A stretch of 44,576 bases of DNA, from NCBI GenBank assembly GCA_028278325.1, contig JANQEO010000447.1, forward strand, positions 1 to 44,576, written 5' to 3'. The DNA comes from Candidatus Binatia bacterium. GTDB lineage: Bacteria; Desulfobacterota; Binatia; UBA1149; JAJCZL01. Position 1 is the stretch's first letter, and each line of letters opens with the position of its first letter. Both the position numbers and the translations under genes were made by a program. Shown piece by piece: positions 8,340 through 14,755 of this stretch. The notes beneath the pieces are model-generated. The model did no database searches. It had not been told where the DNA came from and saw only the letters and a list, made by a program, of their open reading frames with translations.

Positions 8340-8900
8340 TCAGCGCCCGTTGAGGGCCTCCCAGACCGCCCTACGGACCGTGTCCGTGCAGGGGGCTGTG
8401 ATGCGGACATCGAACGGGTGCTTCTCCAGGAGGCCCTCGGAGACTGTCTGCTGGCCGCCTCCGCCGTCGGTCCGCGCGAGCCGCCAGACCTGGCCGCCCA
8501 TCGACTTGATCCAGGCGTGTTCGTTCGGGTAGCGCACGTCCGAGATCACCACGTGGAGCTGGCCTTCGTCCTCCAGGTCCTCGTAACGCTGGGCCAGATG
8601 CTTGACCCAGAAGTCCACCCCGAAGCGCTGCCTCAGGCCGTCCCCAAGTTCGACCCCGAAGTCTCGGTAGGAGACGCCGCAGGGGCTGACCGGGCGTTCC
8701 TTGAGGGCGCCTTCGAGGGTCTCGTGGAGGTACAGGTTGTGTGGATTGGTGATGCCGAGGAAGGCGGCCCACATGTCCCGGATGGGCTGTGCGAAGCGCA
8801 TCTCGTGGTAGCCGAAGCGGTCGACCAGGACTTCGGCGGCGGTGCCCTTACCCGACCGCGGGAGCGGTGAGTAGAGGCCAATGATCTCGGGCAGGACCAT
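8340..8900 (-). CDS. Deoxynucleoside monophosphate kinase
   Basis: This 186-residue kinase converts dNMPs to dNDPs, feeding recycled or newly made nucleotides to DNA synthesis. The P-loop SPLPRSGKGTAAEVL is at residues 10-24. Other family features are FAQPIRDMWAAFLG, RQRFGVDFWVKHLAQR and the Walker B-like VISDVRYPNEHAWI. It resembles the T5 dnk / T4 gp1 class. The start shares one base with the upstream stop (TGATG). With the class II reductase and the MazG-like protein it completes a nucleotide-supply set. Confidence 0.87.
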   Translation of the reverse strand: MVLPEIIGLYSPLPRSGKGTAAEVLVDRFGYHEMRFAQPIRDMWAAFLGITNPHNLYLHETLEGALKERPVSPCGVSYRDFGVELGDGLRQRFGVDFWVKHLAQRYEDLEDEGQLHVVISDVRYPNEHAWIKSMGGQVWRLARTDGGGGQQTVSEGLLEKHPFDVRITAPCTDTVRRAVWEALNGR

Positions 8901-9073
8901 CAGTGGTACACTCCGATCATGGGCTTACAGAAGCGAGCCGTGAAGGGGATGCGGGGCATGTTCTCCAGGGCCTCATCGCAGGCGAGGCGTCCGTCGTAGA
9001 GTTCGTCATGCCACCGCTTCTCGTGGATCTCGCCGTTCATCATGACGACGATCAGGATCGCGAACAGCTTCAT
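8900..9073 (-). CDS. Small exported or membrane-anchored protein (57 aa)
   Basis: The true start is the ATG at 9073-9071, preceded by GAGGAG at 7 bases; a longer open frame upstream lacks support. The N-terminus MKLFAILIVVMMNGE is strongly hydrophobic, like a signal peptide or short anchor. The rest is polar with two cysteines (LACDEAL and ARFCKPMIG) that could pair outside the cytoplasm. No function is recognised. Confidence 0.7.
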   Translation of the reverse strand: MKLFAILIVVMMNGEIHEKRWHDELYDGRLACDEALENMPRIPFTARFCKPMIGVYH

Positions 9074-9084
9074 GGGGCTTCTCC

Positions 9085-9450
9085 TCAGAAGGGTAGGCTC
9101 TCCCGCTTCAGGATGCGGACACCGGGGGCGTACTCGGGTAGGGAAACCCGCGGGTAGATCGCGAAGGCCTCCATGGTCACGGTCTTGGTGCGGACCGGCC
9201 ACCGGTCGGTGTACCAGGCCGGCGCCCAGCGCTGCTTCACTGCCTCCCACCAGTCGATCGGGAAGGTGACCGTCTGAGTCTCCAGGTCCTCCGAGAGGAC
9301 ATCCACCATCACCTTGTGGATCAGCATGCCGGTGATGTCGGGCTCCACGTCGTACTTGGCCTGACCGCGGAATTCGGGGTACTCGGCCATACCCAGTACG
9401 AAGCGCTTGCGGTAGAGGTCGACATACTGGAGAGGGTCATCGGGGTGCAT
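9085..9450 (-). CDS. Conserved-looking protein of unknown function (121 aa)
   Basis: This soluble protein is rich in aromatic residues, with the segment PIDWWEAVKQRWAPAWYTDR then WPVRTKTVTMEAFAIYPR. I have the impression of similar proteins in many phage DNA-metabolism clusters, but no function comes with it. It lies 12 bases after the exonuclease stop and shares its transcript. Confidence 0.72.
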   Translation of the reverse strand: MHPDDPLQYVDLYRKRFVLGMAEYPEFRGQAKYDVEPDITGMLIHKVMVDVLSEDLETQTVTFPIDWWEAVKQRWAPAWYTDRWPVRTKTVTMEAFAIYPRVSLPEYAPGVRILKRESLPF

Positions 9451-9462
9451 CGAGCTTCTCCT

Positions 9463-10233
9463 TTAGATGATCGGTGGTTGCCAGTGAGCGATCGTCTTCT
9501 CGTGCCAGTCGTAGTCCTGGCCCTGGAGGATGCGGGCCACACGGGCCTGCTGGAGGGCGCCCTGGAGGCCCAGCCCCTTGGCCATGAAGGCCTCGGCGAT
9601 CCGGCTCCAGGCGAGCTGGTACCAGCCTGGTCCGCCCTCGTCCTCGGCCGCCTTCAGGATGGCCTCGGCACGGACTGAGCCGATCCCCGGGCAGCCCTTG
9701 TAGTTGTCCACGCGATCGCCCGTGAGGGTCTGCATCAGGTGGAACCGTAGGGCCTCCTCGGGCTTGATGGTGAAGAGCTTCTGCCGGTCGGGGTTGTAGT
9801 GCCGGCCGGGCACGGTCTTCATGTCCTTGTCGATCGAGACGCAGATCTTGGAGCCAGGGAGCTTCCGCTTGGAGGTCATCAGGAGACCCAGGAGGTCGTC
9901 GCCTTCGAGGCGGTCTTCGAGGAAGGTCCGGTAGTGGCGCTGGATGTGCGATCGGAGGTCCGCCCAGGTGACCGGGCGTTCGAAGTCGGCGCGCTGCTCC
10001 TTGTAGGTGTCGAGGATGTCGTGACGCCAGTTCGCTACGGGGTCCGAGAGGCACATGATCGGGTTGCCTTCGAACTCGATGCAGAGCTTCTCGACGAAGT
10101 CGTCCAGGGCAGCCGAAGCCACCCTGGGGTCCGCGTAGGAACTCTTGGCGTCGTCACCCCAGTCGATGTCCTTCTGCGTTCCGGCAGAGAACCGGTAGAC
10201 CAGGGTGTCGGCGTCGAAGAGGATCGTGGTCAT
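9463..10233 (-). CDS. 5'-3' exonuclease (T7 gp6 type)
   Basis: Flap/5' exonuclease of 256 residues. In T7 this enzyme degrades host DNA and removes RNA primers. The start ATG at 10233 overlaps the stop of the upstream gene (ATGA), and a longer upstream frame has no similarity. Metal-binding acidic clusters are visible in order: FDADTLVYR (residues 5-13), LEGDDLLGLL near 120, SIDKDMKTVPG near 140, and TLTGDRVDNYKGCPGIG near 175, the helix-hairpin-helix region of FEN-type nucleases. T7 gp6 has 300 residues. Confidence 0.9.
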   Translation of the reverse strand: MTTILFDADTLVYRFSAGTQKDIDWGDDAKSSYADPRVASAALDDFVEKLCIEFEGNPIMCLSDPVANWRHDILDTYKEQRADFERPVTWADLRSHIQRHYRTFLEDRLEGDDLLGLLMTSKRKLPGSKICVSIDKDMKTVPGRHYNPDRQKLFTIKPEEALRFHLMQTLTGDRVDNYKGCPGIGSVRAEAILKAAEDEGGPGWYQLAWSRIAEAFMAKGLGLQGALQQARVARILQGQDYDWHEKTIAHWQPPII

Positions 10234-10850
10234 GCCATGCTCTCGATCACGATGGCCTTGGCCAACTCCATGTCGACCGAGAACCACTCGCGTACGTGCT
10301 GCCTGTGGGCGAGCTTCTGGTGAACGCGGGCTTCCATCTCCCGGTAGTCCGCGACAGGGTCCGAAATCCAGATCCGAACGTTCCCCTTCGGCCACCACGT
10401 TCGGGCCGACCCGAGGCGAGCCTTGGGGTCGTTCGAACAGCCGATCTTGCAGAGACCAGGGAACAGGTCGTTCTCGACGATGTAGACGTAGCCCGGCGTC
10501 TTCGGCCGGATCAGCCTTGTGCCCCTCGGCTTGGAGAACGCCTTGGGGAACTCGAAGTCCAGGGTGTCGTGGGTCTCACCCTTTGGCGTATCTCCACGAT
10601 ACTCCTTCAGAACGATAGTGCCTTCTGGCTGACGGGTCAGGTCTCTGCGCCAGATGTCACGGACGCTCCCATTCGGGCGCCGAACAACAACACGCTTGCG
10701 GCTGACCGTTCCACCATGACACGAACGACACCGCTTCTGTCCTGCTGCCCTCTGAGATGGTCCCCAGGTTTCTTCGGTGAGTTCCACTCCGCAACTGTAG
10801 CAATGCTCAGTGGGTCTCGGCCCAGTTGGCTCCCTTCTTGTGATCTCCAT
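10230..10850 (-). CDS. Zinc-finger plus GIY-YIG-type nuclease (possible homing endonuclease)
   Basis: Residues 14-40 hold a four-cysteine zinc site (CYSCG, then CRSCHGG). Residues 118-190 resemble the T5orf172/MUG113 branch of the GIY-YIG nucleases: GYVYIVENDLFPGLCKIG, DPKARLGSARTW, then the EMEARVHQKL helix with the catalytic-type Glu, and HVREWF. The only ATG start (10850) lies inside the DNA polymerase gene, giving a 44-base overlap with no clear Shine-Dalgarno site. Free-standing homing endonucleases often sit next to replication genes, which fits. A recombination or host-DNA nuclease is the alternative. Confidence 0.8.
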   Translation of the reverse strand: MEITRREPTGPRPTEHCYSCGVELTEETWGPSQRAAGQKRCRSCHGGTVSRKRVVVRRPNGSVRDIWRRDLTRQPEGTIVLKEYRGDTPKGETHDTLDFEFPKAFSKPRGTRLIRPKTPGYVYIVENDLFPGLCKIGCSNDPKARLGSARTWWPKGNVRIWISDPVADYREMEARVHQKLAHRQHVREWFSVDMELAKAIVIESMA

Positions 10851-12639
10851 TGAGGGGGCAACGAAAGCTGAAGTACTCGCCGGCTCGAACGATGGAGTTG
10901 ACGCCGCGGGTTCCAACATCGTCTGCGATCTCCGGTCTGGTGATGAGCTGCATCTCGTCGTGGACATGGGCGGCCTGCCAGTAGTCCACCAGGACCACGT
11001 AGTCGGTCGCGAGGTCGTCATGCAGCAGGATGCAGGCCTGCTTCATGATCAGTCCTCCGGCGCTCTGGAGGAGCGTGTTCAGGGCGCTGTAGTCGTTCCG
11101 GATGGCCAACTGGCGGCCGTCCAGACCCCGAAGCCAGGAGCGCCTCTTGAGCGCACGCTTCAGATCCTCCTGCAGCTCCTTGAACCCCGGCATCGACCGG
11201 GCCATCCGCTCCTTGACCTTCTGGCCGATCCCCTTGTGGGTGAGCTTGGGGACAGGCGCGCCGGCCCGCTGAAGGTATTCAACGGAGGTCCTGCCGAGCT
11301 TCTCCAGCCCGGCGCCGTAGAGGCCTGCGTAGCGGATGGTCTTGGCCGCGTCGCGACCTAGCTTCCCTTCGGGGACGAGATCCCCAAGGGCCAACTGGAG
11401 AGTGGTGTGAGGGTCGCCTTCGAGGAGTTCCTTGACGAACGCGCCTCCGTCGTAGCGGTGAAGGTAGTGAGCCAGGCAACGAAGCTCGATACCCGAAGCA
11501 TCGAAGCCAACCAGGAGCATGCCCGGCTCAGCCGTGAAGAGCGCCCGGCACTCGGCGCCGAAGGGCGACCCGACGCGAGGAACCTGAGCGAGGTTCGGGT
11601 TCCGGTGCGCGCATCGTCCCGTGACTGTGCCCGTCGATACCACTTCGCCATGAATTCGTCCGTCCTTGGCTACCTTCCGGAGCCAGGCTTCGTCACCGTC
11701 AGCGATCTGACCGATCCGCTTCCCGACCGTGAGGTACCGGCCGATGGCCTGGGCCTCAGGGAATTGGAGACGACCGATCGTCTCGTCGTCGAGCCTCGCC
11801 TGGCCGGACTTGGTGTACTCCTCAGGCACCCACCCGGCGTCCTCAAGGACCTTCTGGATGTGCGCCCGCGAGCCGGGGTTGAACTGCACCCGCTTGATCT
11901 TCTGGTGGGGACCCTCGTACTGGATGCCGAGGCGCCGGTAGGGCTTCTTCGGCTCGGTCATCCTCCCATCCGGTCCCCACCACTCACCGAAGCGCTCGAC
12001 AAGACCGTGGGCAAGGCGTTCTCGCTCAGCCACGAGGTCAGCATGGAGGGCTTCGGCTGCCGCCCGATCGAATGGGAAACCGGGCTGCGTCTGGTACCTC
12101 AAGCAGATGTCGGTGAACCGGTGCTCCAGCTCAACACCCCGCGGGTCAGGCTTCCGCTTCATGAGGTGCTCGTAGAGCTGCGCTCCCAGATCCACATCCT
12201 GGCCGCAGTAGTCATCCATCACCTGGGTCCACTGGTCCCATGGCCCCTTAAAGTCCCCCTTGTAGTTCCCCAGGCGGTGCCCCCAAGCTTCCAGGGAATG
12301 CTTCCCCATGAGCTGGCCCGGCTGCTTCTTGTGGTACTTCTGGTCGTGGAGGAACATGTCCCCGAAGCAGAGCCGTGACAGGAGGAGGGTGTCGGTCGTC
12401 TTCTCGATCGGCCAATCGAAACCGTAGAGCATCTTGAGGACCACGAGGTCGTAGCCCACAATGTTGTGGCCGATCAACTCGTCCGCCATGGACAGCGCCG
12501 TGATGCCGCTCCGGATCTCCTCGGGGTCAGGTCCGAAGCGGTAGCTCTCCCCGATGTCGATGTTGCGGCAGTGGATGCAGTGGATCTTGGTGACCTCGTC
12601 CAAGAGGCCGTCAGTCTCCGTGTCGAAGACCAGTCTCAT
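10807..12639 (-). CDS. DNA polymerase, family A with 3'-5' exonuclease (T7 gp5 type)
   Basis: Replicative polymerase of 610 residues. I start it at MRLVFDTETDGL (12639), where AAGGA precedes by 8 bases; the longer frame would run into the tRNA-Gln. The exonuclease domain shows DTE (residues 6-8) and HNIVGYD. The polymerase domain shows motif A GFDASGIELRCLAHYL, motif B RDAAKTIRYAGLYGAG and motif C HVHDEMQ. T7 gp5 has 704 residues and uses host thioredoxin; I cannot tell whether this one does. The gene lies directly downstream of the tRNA array. Confidence 0.95.
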   Translation of the reverse strand: MRLVFDTETDGLLDEVTKIHCIHCRNIDIGESYRFGPDPEEIRSGITALSMADELIGHNIVGYDLVVLKMLYGFDWPIEKTTDTLLLSRLCFGDMFLHDQKYHKKQPGQLMGKHSLEAWGHRLGNYKGDFKGPWDQWTQVMDDYCGQDVDLGAQLYEHLMKRKPDPRGVELEHRFTDICLRYQTQPGFPFDRAAAEALHADLVAERERLAHGLVERFGEWWGPDGRMTEPKKPYRRLGIQYEGPHQKIKRVQFNPGSRAHIQKVLEDAGWVPEEYTKSGQARLDDETIGRLQFPEAQAIGRYLTVGKRIGQIADGDEAWLRKVAKDGRIHGEVVSTGTVTGRCAHRNPNLAQVPRVGSPFGAECRALFTAEPGMLLVGFDASGIELRCLAHYLHRYDGGAFVKELLEGDPHTTLQLALGDLVPEGKLGRDAAKTIRYAGLYGAGLEKLGRTSVEYLQRAGAPVPKLTHKGIGQKVKERMARSMPGFKELQEDLKRALKRRSWLRGLDGRQLAIRNDYSALNTLLQSAGGLIMKQACILLHDDLATDYVVLVDYWQAAHVHDEMQLITRPEIADDVGTRGVNSIVRAGEYFSFRCPLNGDHKKGANWAETH

Positions 12640-12664
12640 CACACAGTCCTTCTCAGCGAGGGAT

Positions 12665-12738
12665 TGGATCCGGGCCAGGGTTTCGAACCCCAACCTCTTG
12701 GCTCAGAACCAAGCGTTCTGCCGTTAAACTAGCCCGGA
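12665..12738 (-). tRNA. tRNA-Gln(CTG)
   Basis: Last tRNA of the array. Acceptor TCCGGGC/GCCCGGA pairs fully, the anticodon loop is TTCTGAG on a CTTGG/CCAAG stem, the T-loop is TTCGAAA, and CCA is encoded. It ends 25 bases before the DNA polymerase start codon. Confidence 0.93.
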
Positions 12739-12741
12739 ACT

Positions 12742-12818
12742 TGGAGGGTAGGGCGGGCCACGATCCCGCATCTCCGAGATTAAGAGTCTCGCGCTTTGCC
12801 CCCTTAAGCTACCTACCC
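12742..12818 (-). tRNA. tRNA-Lys(CTT)
   Basis: Acceptor GGGTAGG/CCTACCC, anticodon loop CTCTTAA on CGAGA/TCTCG, CCA encoded. The T-loop is ATCGTGG, with A in place of the usual T54. Confidence 0.92.
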
Positions 12819-12819
12819 T

Positions 12820-12895
12820 TGGCTCCCGCGGAGGGCTTCGAACCCCCAGCCTCCTGGTTAACAGCCAGTTGCTCCGCCAGTTGAGCTACACGGGA
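12820..12895 (-). tRNA. tRNA-Asn(GTT)
   Basis: Acceptor TCCCGTG/CGCGGGA, standard D arm (GCTC/GAGC), anticodon loop CTGTTAA, T-loop TTCGAAG, CCA encoded. One base separates it from the previous tRNA. Confidence 0.94.
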
Positions 12896-12896
12896 A

Positions 12897-12972
12897 TGGT
12901 GCCCTGTACTGGTCTCGAACCAGTTGCCTCCTCGATACCAACGAGGTGTTCTTCCGGATGAACTTCCAGGGC
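12897..12972 (-). tRNA. tRNA-Thr(GGT)
   Basis: Anticodon loop TTGGTAT on CCTCG/CGAGG, T arm ACTGG/CCAGT, D stem GTTC/GAAC, CCA encoded. The seventh acceptor pair is a G-A mismatch. Confidence 0.92.
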
Positions 12973-12975
12973 GAT

Positions 12976-13050
12976 TGGAGCCGGCGGCCGGATTTGCACC
13001 AGCATCTCAACGCTTACAAGGCGCGTGTCTTGCTGTTGGACCACGCCGGC
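12976..13050 (-). tRNA. tRNA-Thr(TGT)
   Basis: Acceptor GCCGGCG/CGCCGGC, anticodon loop CTTGTAA, CCA encoded. The T-loop is TGCAAAT, with G at position 55. The anticodon stem has one mismatch at its outer end. Confidence 0.9.
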
Positions 13051-13126
13051 TGGTCTGGGCGGGAGGGCTCGAACCTCCGACTTCACGCTTCCAAGGCGTG
13101 ATCTCTACCAACTGAGTTACACCCAG
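13051..13126 (-). tRNA. tRNA-Pro(TGG)
   Basis: Acceptor CTGGGTG/CGCCCAG, anticodon loop CTTGGAA on CACGC/GCGTG, T-loop TTCGAGC, CCA encoded. It abuts the next tRNA with no spacer. Confidence 0.93.
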
Positions 13127-13131
13127 AGAGG

Positions 13132-13189
13132 ATTTCAGGAACATGGGGCAATCTGAAGTGAATTTCAGGGGTCGTAACTATATTTCAGG
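13132..13189. repeat. Three short ATTTCAGG repeats in the tRNA array spacer
   Basis: ATTTCAGG occurs at 13132-13139, 13162-13169 and 13182-13189, in one of the few AT-richer gaps of the array. The neighbouring gap (13263-13315) repeats TATGGTGT twice. These may be scars of past tRNA gain or loss. No function is apparent. Confidence 0.5.
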
Positions 13190-13191
13190 GA

Positions 13192-13262
13192 TGGAGCCCC
13201 TGGTGAGGATCGAACTCACCTTCCTCGGCTTAGAACACCTCGCCCGTCCCAGCGGCAGGGGC
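13192..13262 (-). tRNA. tRNA-Arg(TCT), D arm contracted
   Basis: Acceptor GCCCCTG/CAGGGGC and T arm GTGAG/CTCAC with TTCGATC are perfect, and CCA is encoded. The best loop is GTTCTAA, giving TCT. Only 14 bases separate the acceptor from the anticodon stem (about 19 are normal) and the anticodon stem has three good pairs. It may be a degenerate or unusually folded tRNA. Confidence 0.68.
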
Positions 13263-13315
13263 CATGTTATGGTGTTCAGATCATAAAGGAGCTTTATGGT
13301 GTCTGGCTCATAGTA

Positions 13316-13408
13316 TGGCGGATGGCACAGGGGTCGAACCTGTACGTCCCTCTCGGGACCAACGCCTTAGCAGGGCGTGGCCGGCGCCGTCTGTCGGCTG
13401 GGCCATCC
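13316..13408 (-). tRNA. tRNA-Ser(GCT)
   Basis: Class II tRNA with a long variable arm (GTCCCGAGAGGGAC). Acceptor GGATGGC/GCCATCC, anticodon loop CTGCTAA on ACGCC/GGCGT, T-loop TTCGACC, CCA encoded. Confidence 0.94.
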
Positions 13409-13409
13409 T

Positions 13410-13483
13410 TGGGGTGAGGTCGGGGATCGAACCCTGGTCTCCGCGTTCACAGCGCGGCGCTCTGCCACTGAGCTAACCCCACC
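13410..13483 (-). tRNA. tRNA-His(GTG)
   Basis: Anticodon loop CTGTGAA on CCGCG/CGCGG, D arm GCTC/GAGC, encoded CCA, and a G available at position -1 opposite C73 as expected for tRNA-His. The T stem or acceptor seems to lack one base. Confidence 0.88.
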
Positions 13484-13484
13484 A

Positions 13485-13622
13485 TCAGTCGTCTTCGCGA
13501 TCGGGACACACCCGCCGGGCCGCCCGATCCGATGCCGCATTCTTGAGCCAGATCAGCCCACAGTGGCGGCAGCGCCAGTAGCCGAACCGCCAGGGAACCC
13601 AGCGGTGGGCCTTGGAAGCCAT
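13485..13622 (-). CDS. Small cysteine-containing basic protein embedded in the tRNA array (45 aa)
   Basis: This 45-codon gene lies between tRNA-Trp and tRNA-His. AAGGAG lies 6 bases before the ATG, one of the best ribosome binding sites in the genome. The protein is basic and aromatic at the N-terminus (MASKAHRWVPWRFGYWRCRH), with CRHCG near residue 18-22 and a further Cys near the acidic end (RRVCPDREDD). The CxxC pair suggests metal or RNA binding, but only three cysteines are present. It would be translated from the tRNA precursor. No family is recognised. Confidence 0.72.
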   Translation of the reverse strand: MASKAHRWVPWRFGYWRCRHCGLIWLKNAASDRAARRVCPDREDD

Positions 13623-13638
13623 GGCGATCTCCTTGGGT

Positions 13639-13712
13639 TGGCAGAGGTGGGGAGGATCGAACTCCCGTAGCGCGGTTTTGGAGACCGGCTCGCGCGCCAG
13701 CGCAGCACCCCC
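13639..13712 (-). tRNA. tRNA-Trp(CCA)
   Basis: Anticodon loop CTCCAAA on CCGGT/ACCGC, T arm GGGAG/CTCCC, discriminator G, CCA encoded. The acceptor GGGGGTG/CACCTCT uses two G-T pairs. Confidence 0.9.
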
Positions 13713-13721
13713 ATGGGGATG

Positions 13722-13794
13722 TGGAAGCGGAGGAGGGAGTTGCACCCTCGCGACCCGGCGTATGAGACCGGGCGGGACACTGGTCCTCCCCGCC
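13722..13794 (-). tRNA. tRNA-Met(CAT), elongator type
   Basis: Anticodon loop CTCATAC on CCGGT/GCCGG, acceptor GGCGGGG/CTCCGCT, CCA encoded. The anticodon stem lacks the three G-C pairs of initiator tRNA. A CAT anticodon could also be modified to read Ile AUA. The T-loop is TGCAACT (G55). Confidence 0.87.
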
Positions 13795-13799
13795 ATGAT

Positions 13800-13876
13800 T
13801 GGAGCCCCCGGCAGGAGTTGAACCCGCACCCAGGTGGTTCGAAGCCACCGGCTCTGTCCAGTTAAGCTACGAGGGC
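13800..13876 (-). tRNA. tRNA-Arg(TCG)
   Basis: Acceptor GCCCTCG/CGGGGGC, anticodon loop CTTCGAA on GGTGG/CCACC, T arm GCGGG/CCTGC, CCA encoded. Confidence 0.94.
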
Positions 13877-13885
13877 ATGTGAAAC

Positions 13886-13960
13886 TGGAGACCCCTGTCG
13901 GAATTGCACCGACGTGATACCGCTTTGCAGGCGGCAACCTAGCTGCTCGGTCAAGGGGTC
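13886..13960 (-). tRNA. tRNA-Cys(GCA)
   Basis: Acceptor GACCCCT/AGGGGTC, anticodon loop CTGCAAA on GCCGC/GCGGT, CCA encoded. The T-loop is TGCAATT (G55). Confidence 0.92.
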
Positions 13961-13961
13961 A

Positions 13962-14036
13962 TGGAGCGGTCGGCGGGACTTGCACCCGCGTCATTGGGTT
14001 GGAAGCCCAAGGCCCTGGCTACTAGACGACGACCGC
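13962..14036 (-). tRNA. tRNA-Gly(TCC)
   Basis: Acceptor GCGGTCG/CGACCGC, anticodon loop CTTCCAA on TTGGG/CCCAA, CCA encoded. The T-loop is TGCAAGT (G55). Confidence 0.92.
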
Positions 14037-14037
14037 A

Positions 14038-14113
14038 TGGTCCTAGGGGATGGGATCGAACCACCGCGCTCCGGTATTTCAAGCCGGCGCTCTACCTACT
14101 GAGCTACCCTAGG
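14038..14113 (-). tRNA. tRNA-Phe(GAA)
   Basis: Acceptor CCTAGGG/CCCTAGG, standard D arm, anticodon loop TTGAAAT, T-loop TTCGATC, CCA encoded. The innermost anticodon-stem pair is a C-A mismatch. Confidence 0.93.
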
Positions 14114-14114
14114 G

Positions 14115-14188
14115 TGGTACTCGGGGCTGGGATTGAACCAACATCGGACGATTATCGGTCGCCTGCTCTACCATTGAGCTACCCGAGC
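14115..14188 (-). tRNA. tRNA-Ile(GAT) with C33
   Basis: Acceptor GCTCGGG/CCCGAGT, D arm GCTC/GAGC, anticodon stem GGCGA/TCGTC, CCA encoded. The anticodon loop is CCGATAA, so the near-universal U33 is C. Confidence 0.9.
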
Positions 14189-14190
14189 AT

Positions 14191-14267
14191 TGGCGCCTCC
14201 GACCGGACTCGAACCGGCGGCCTCCGGCGTGACAAGCCGGCGCTCTTCTCTCCTGAGCTACGAAGGC
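14191..14267 (-). tRNA. tRNA-Asp(GTC)
   Basis: Acceptor GCCTTCG/CGGAGGC, anticodon loop TTGTCAC on CCGGC/GCCGG, T-loop TTCGAGT, discriminator G, CCA encoded. Confidence 0.94.
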
Positions 14268-14269
14268 GT

Positions 14270-14362
14270 TGGCGGATGGGGTGGGGCTCGAACCCACACG
14301 CCCGTCAAGGGCTCGCTGTTTTCGAGACAGTTGCCGCTAGTCCTCTCTCGGCTTACCCATCC
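14270..14362 (-). tRNA. tRNA-Ser(CGA)
   Basis: Class II tRNA with a long variable arm (GAGCCCTTGACGGGCGT). Acceptor GGATGGG/CCCATCC, anticodon loop CTCGAAA, T-loop TTCGAGC, CCA encoded. Confidence 0.94.
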
Positions 14363-14363
14363 G

Positions 14364-14439
14364 TGGTCCCCTCGGCCGGATTTGAACCGACGTTGTCCTG
14401 GTTGAAAGCCAGGGGTCCTCTCCACTAGACGACGAGGGG
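14364..14439 (-). tRNA. tRNA-Glu(TTC)
   Basis: Acceptor CCCCTCG/CGAGGGG, anticodon loop CTTTCAA on CCTGG/CCAGG, T-loop TTCAAAT, CCA encoded. It is similar to the adjacent tRNA-Glu(CTC) through the D arm, anticodon-stem flank and T-loop, suggesting a tandem duplication. Confidence 0.94.
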
Positions 14440-14516
14440 TGGTCCGCCAGACAGGATTTGAACCTGCATTGTCCTCGCTGAGAACGAGGGGTCCTGAGCC
14501 GTTAGACGACTGGCGG
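14440..14516 (-). tRNA. tRNA-Glu(CTC)
   Basis: Acceptor CCGCCAG/CTGGCGG, anticodon loop TTCTCAG on CCTCG/CGAGG, T-loop TTCAAAT, CCA encoded. No spacer to tRNA-Glu(TTC). Confidence 0.94.
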
Positions 14517-14517
14517 T

Positions 14518-14594
14518 TGGTACCGGGGGCGGGACTCGAACCCGCAAGACCTGATTTCTGAGACCAGTATGTATTCCAATTCCATCACCCCGGC
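14518..14594 (-). tRNA. tRNA-Leu(CAG) with a short variable region
   Basis: Acceptor GCCGGGG/CCCCGGT, anticodon loop CTCAGAA, T-loop TTCGAGT, CCA encoded. The D region (TGATGGAATTGGAATACAT) resembles bacterial tRNA-Leu, but the variable region is only about 5 bases, so the gene is 77 bases instead of 85 or more. Confidence 0.85.
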
Positions 14595-14597
14595 ATT

Positions 14598-14672
14598 TGG
14601 TGGACCCGGTCGGAGTTGCACCGACACCTGATTGCTTGCAAGGCAACCGCTCTCCTGTTAAGCTACAGGCCC
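14598..14672 (-). tRNA. tRNA-Ala(TGC)
   Basis: Acceptor GGGCCTG/CGGGTCC, anticodon loop CTTGCAA on GTTGC/GCAAT, CCA encoded. The T-loop is TGCAACT (G55). Confidence 0.91.
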
Positions 14673-14679
14673 GAAACTG

Positions 14680-14754
14680 TGGTATCCGGAGCTGGGATCG
14701 AACCAGCGGCCTCCTGCGTGTCGGGCAGGCGCTCTCCCGCTGAGCTATCCGGAT
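14680..14754 (-). tRNA. tRNA-Val(GAC) with C33
   Basis: Acceptor ATCCGGA/TCCGGAT, D arm GCTC/GAGC, anticodon stem CCTGC/GCAGG, T arm GCTGG/CCAGC, CCA encoded. The anticodon loop is CCGACAC (C33). Confidence 0.9.
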
Positions 14755-14755
14755 G

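Noticed and set aside
10807..12693. DNA polymerase start at 12693
   Set aside because: The extra 18 residues are encoded by the tRNA-Gln region and do not resemble polymerase sequence; the ATG at 12639 has a good ribosome site.
13722..13794. tRNA-Met as an initiator tRNA
   Set aside because: The anticodon stem lacks the three consecutive G-C pairs, and position 1-72 is a G-T pair, not the C-A mismatch of bacterial initiators.
13447..13937. Minus-strand open frames of 133 and 150 codons in the tRNA array
   Set aside because: They read through tRNA-Arg, tRNA-Met and tRNA-Trp sequences. Only the last 45 codons of the 150-codon frame have a strong ribosome site, and those are annotated separately.
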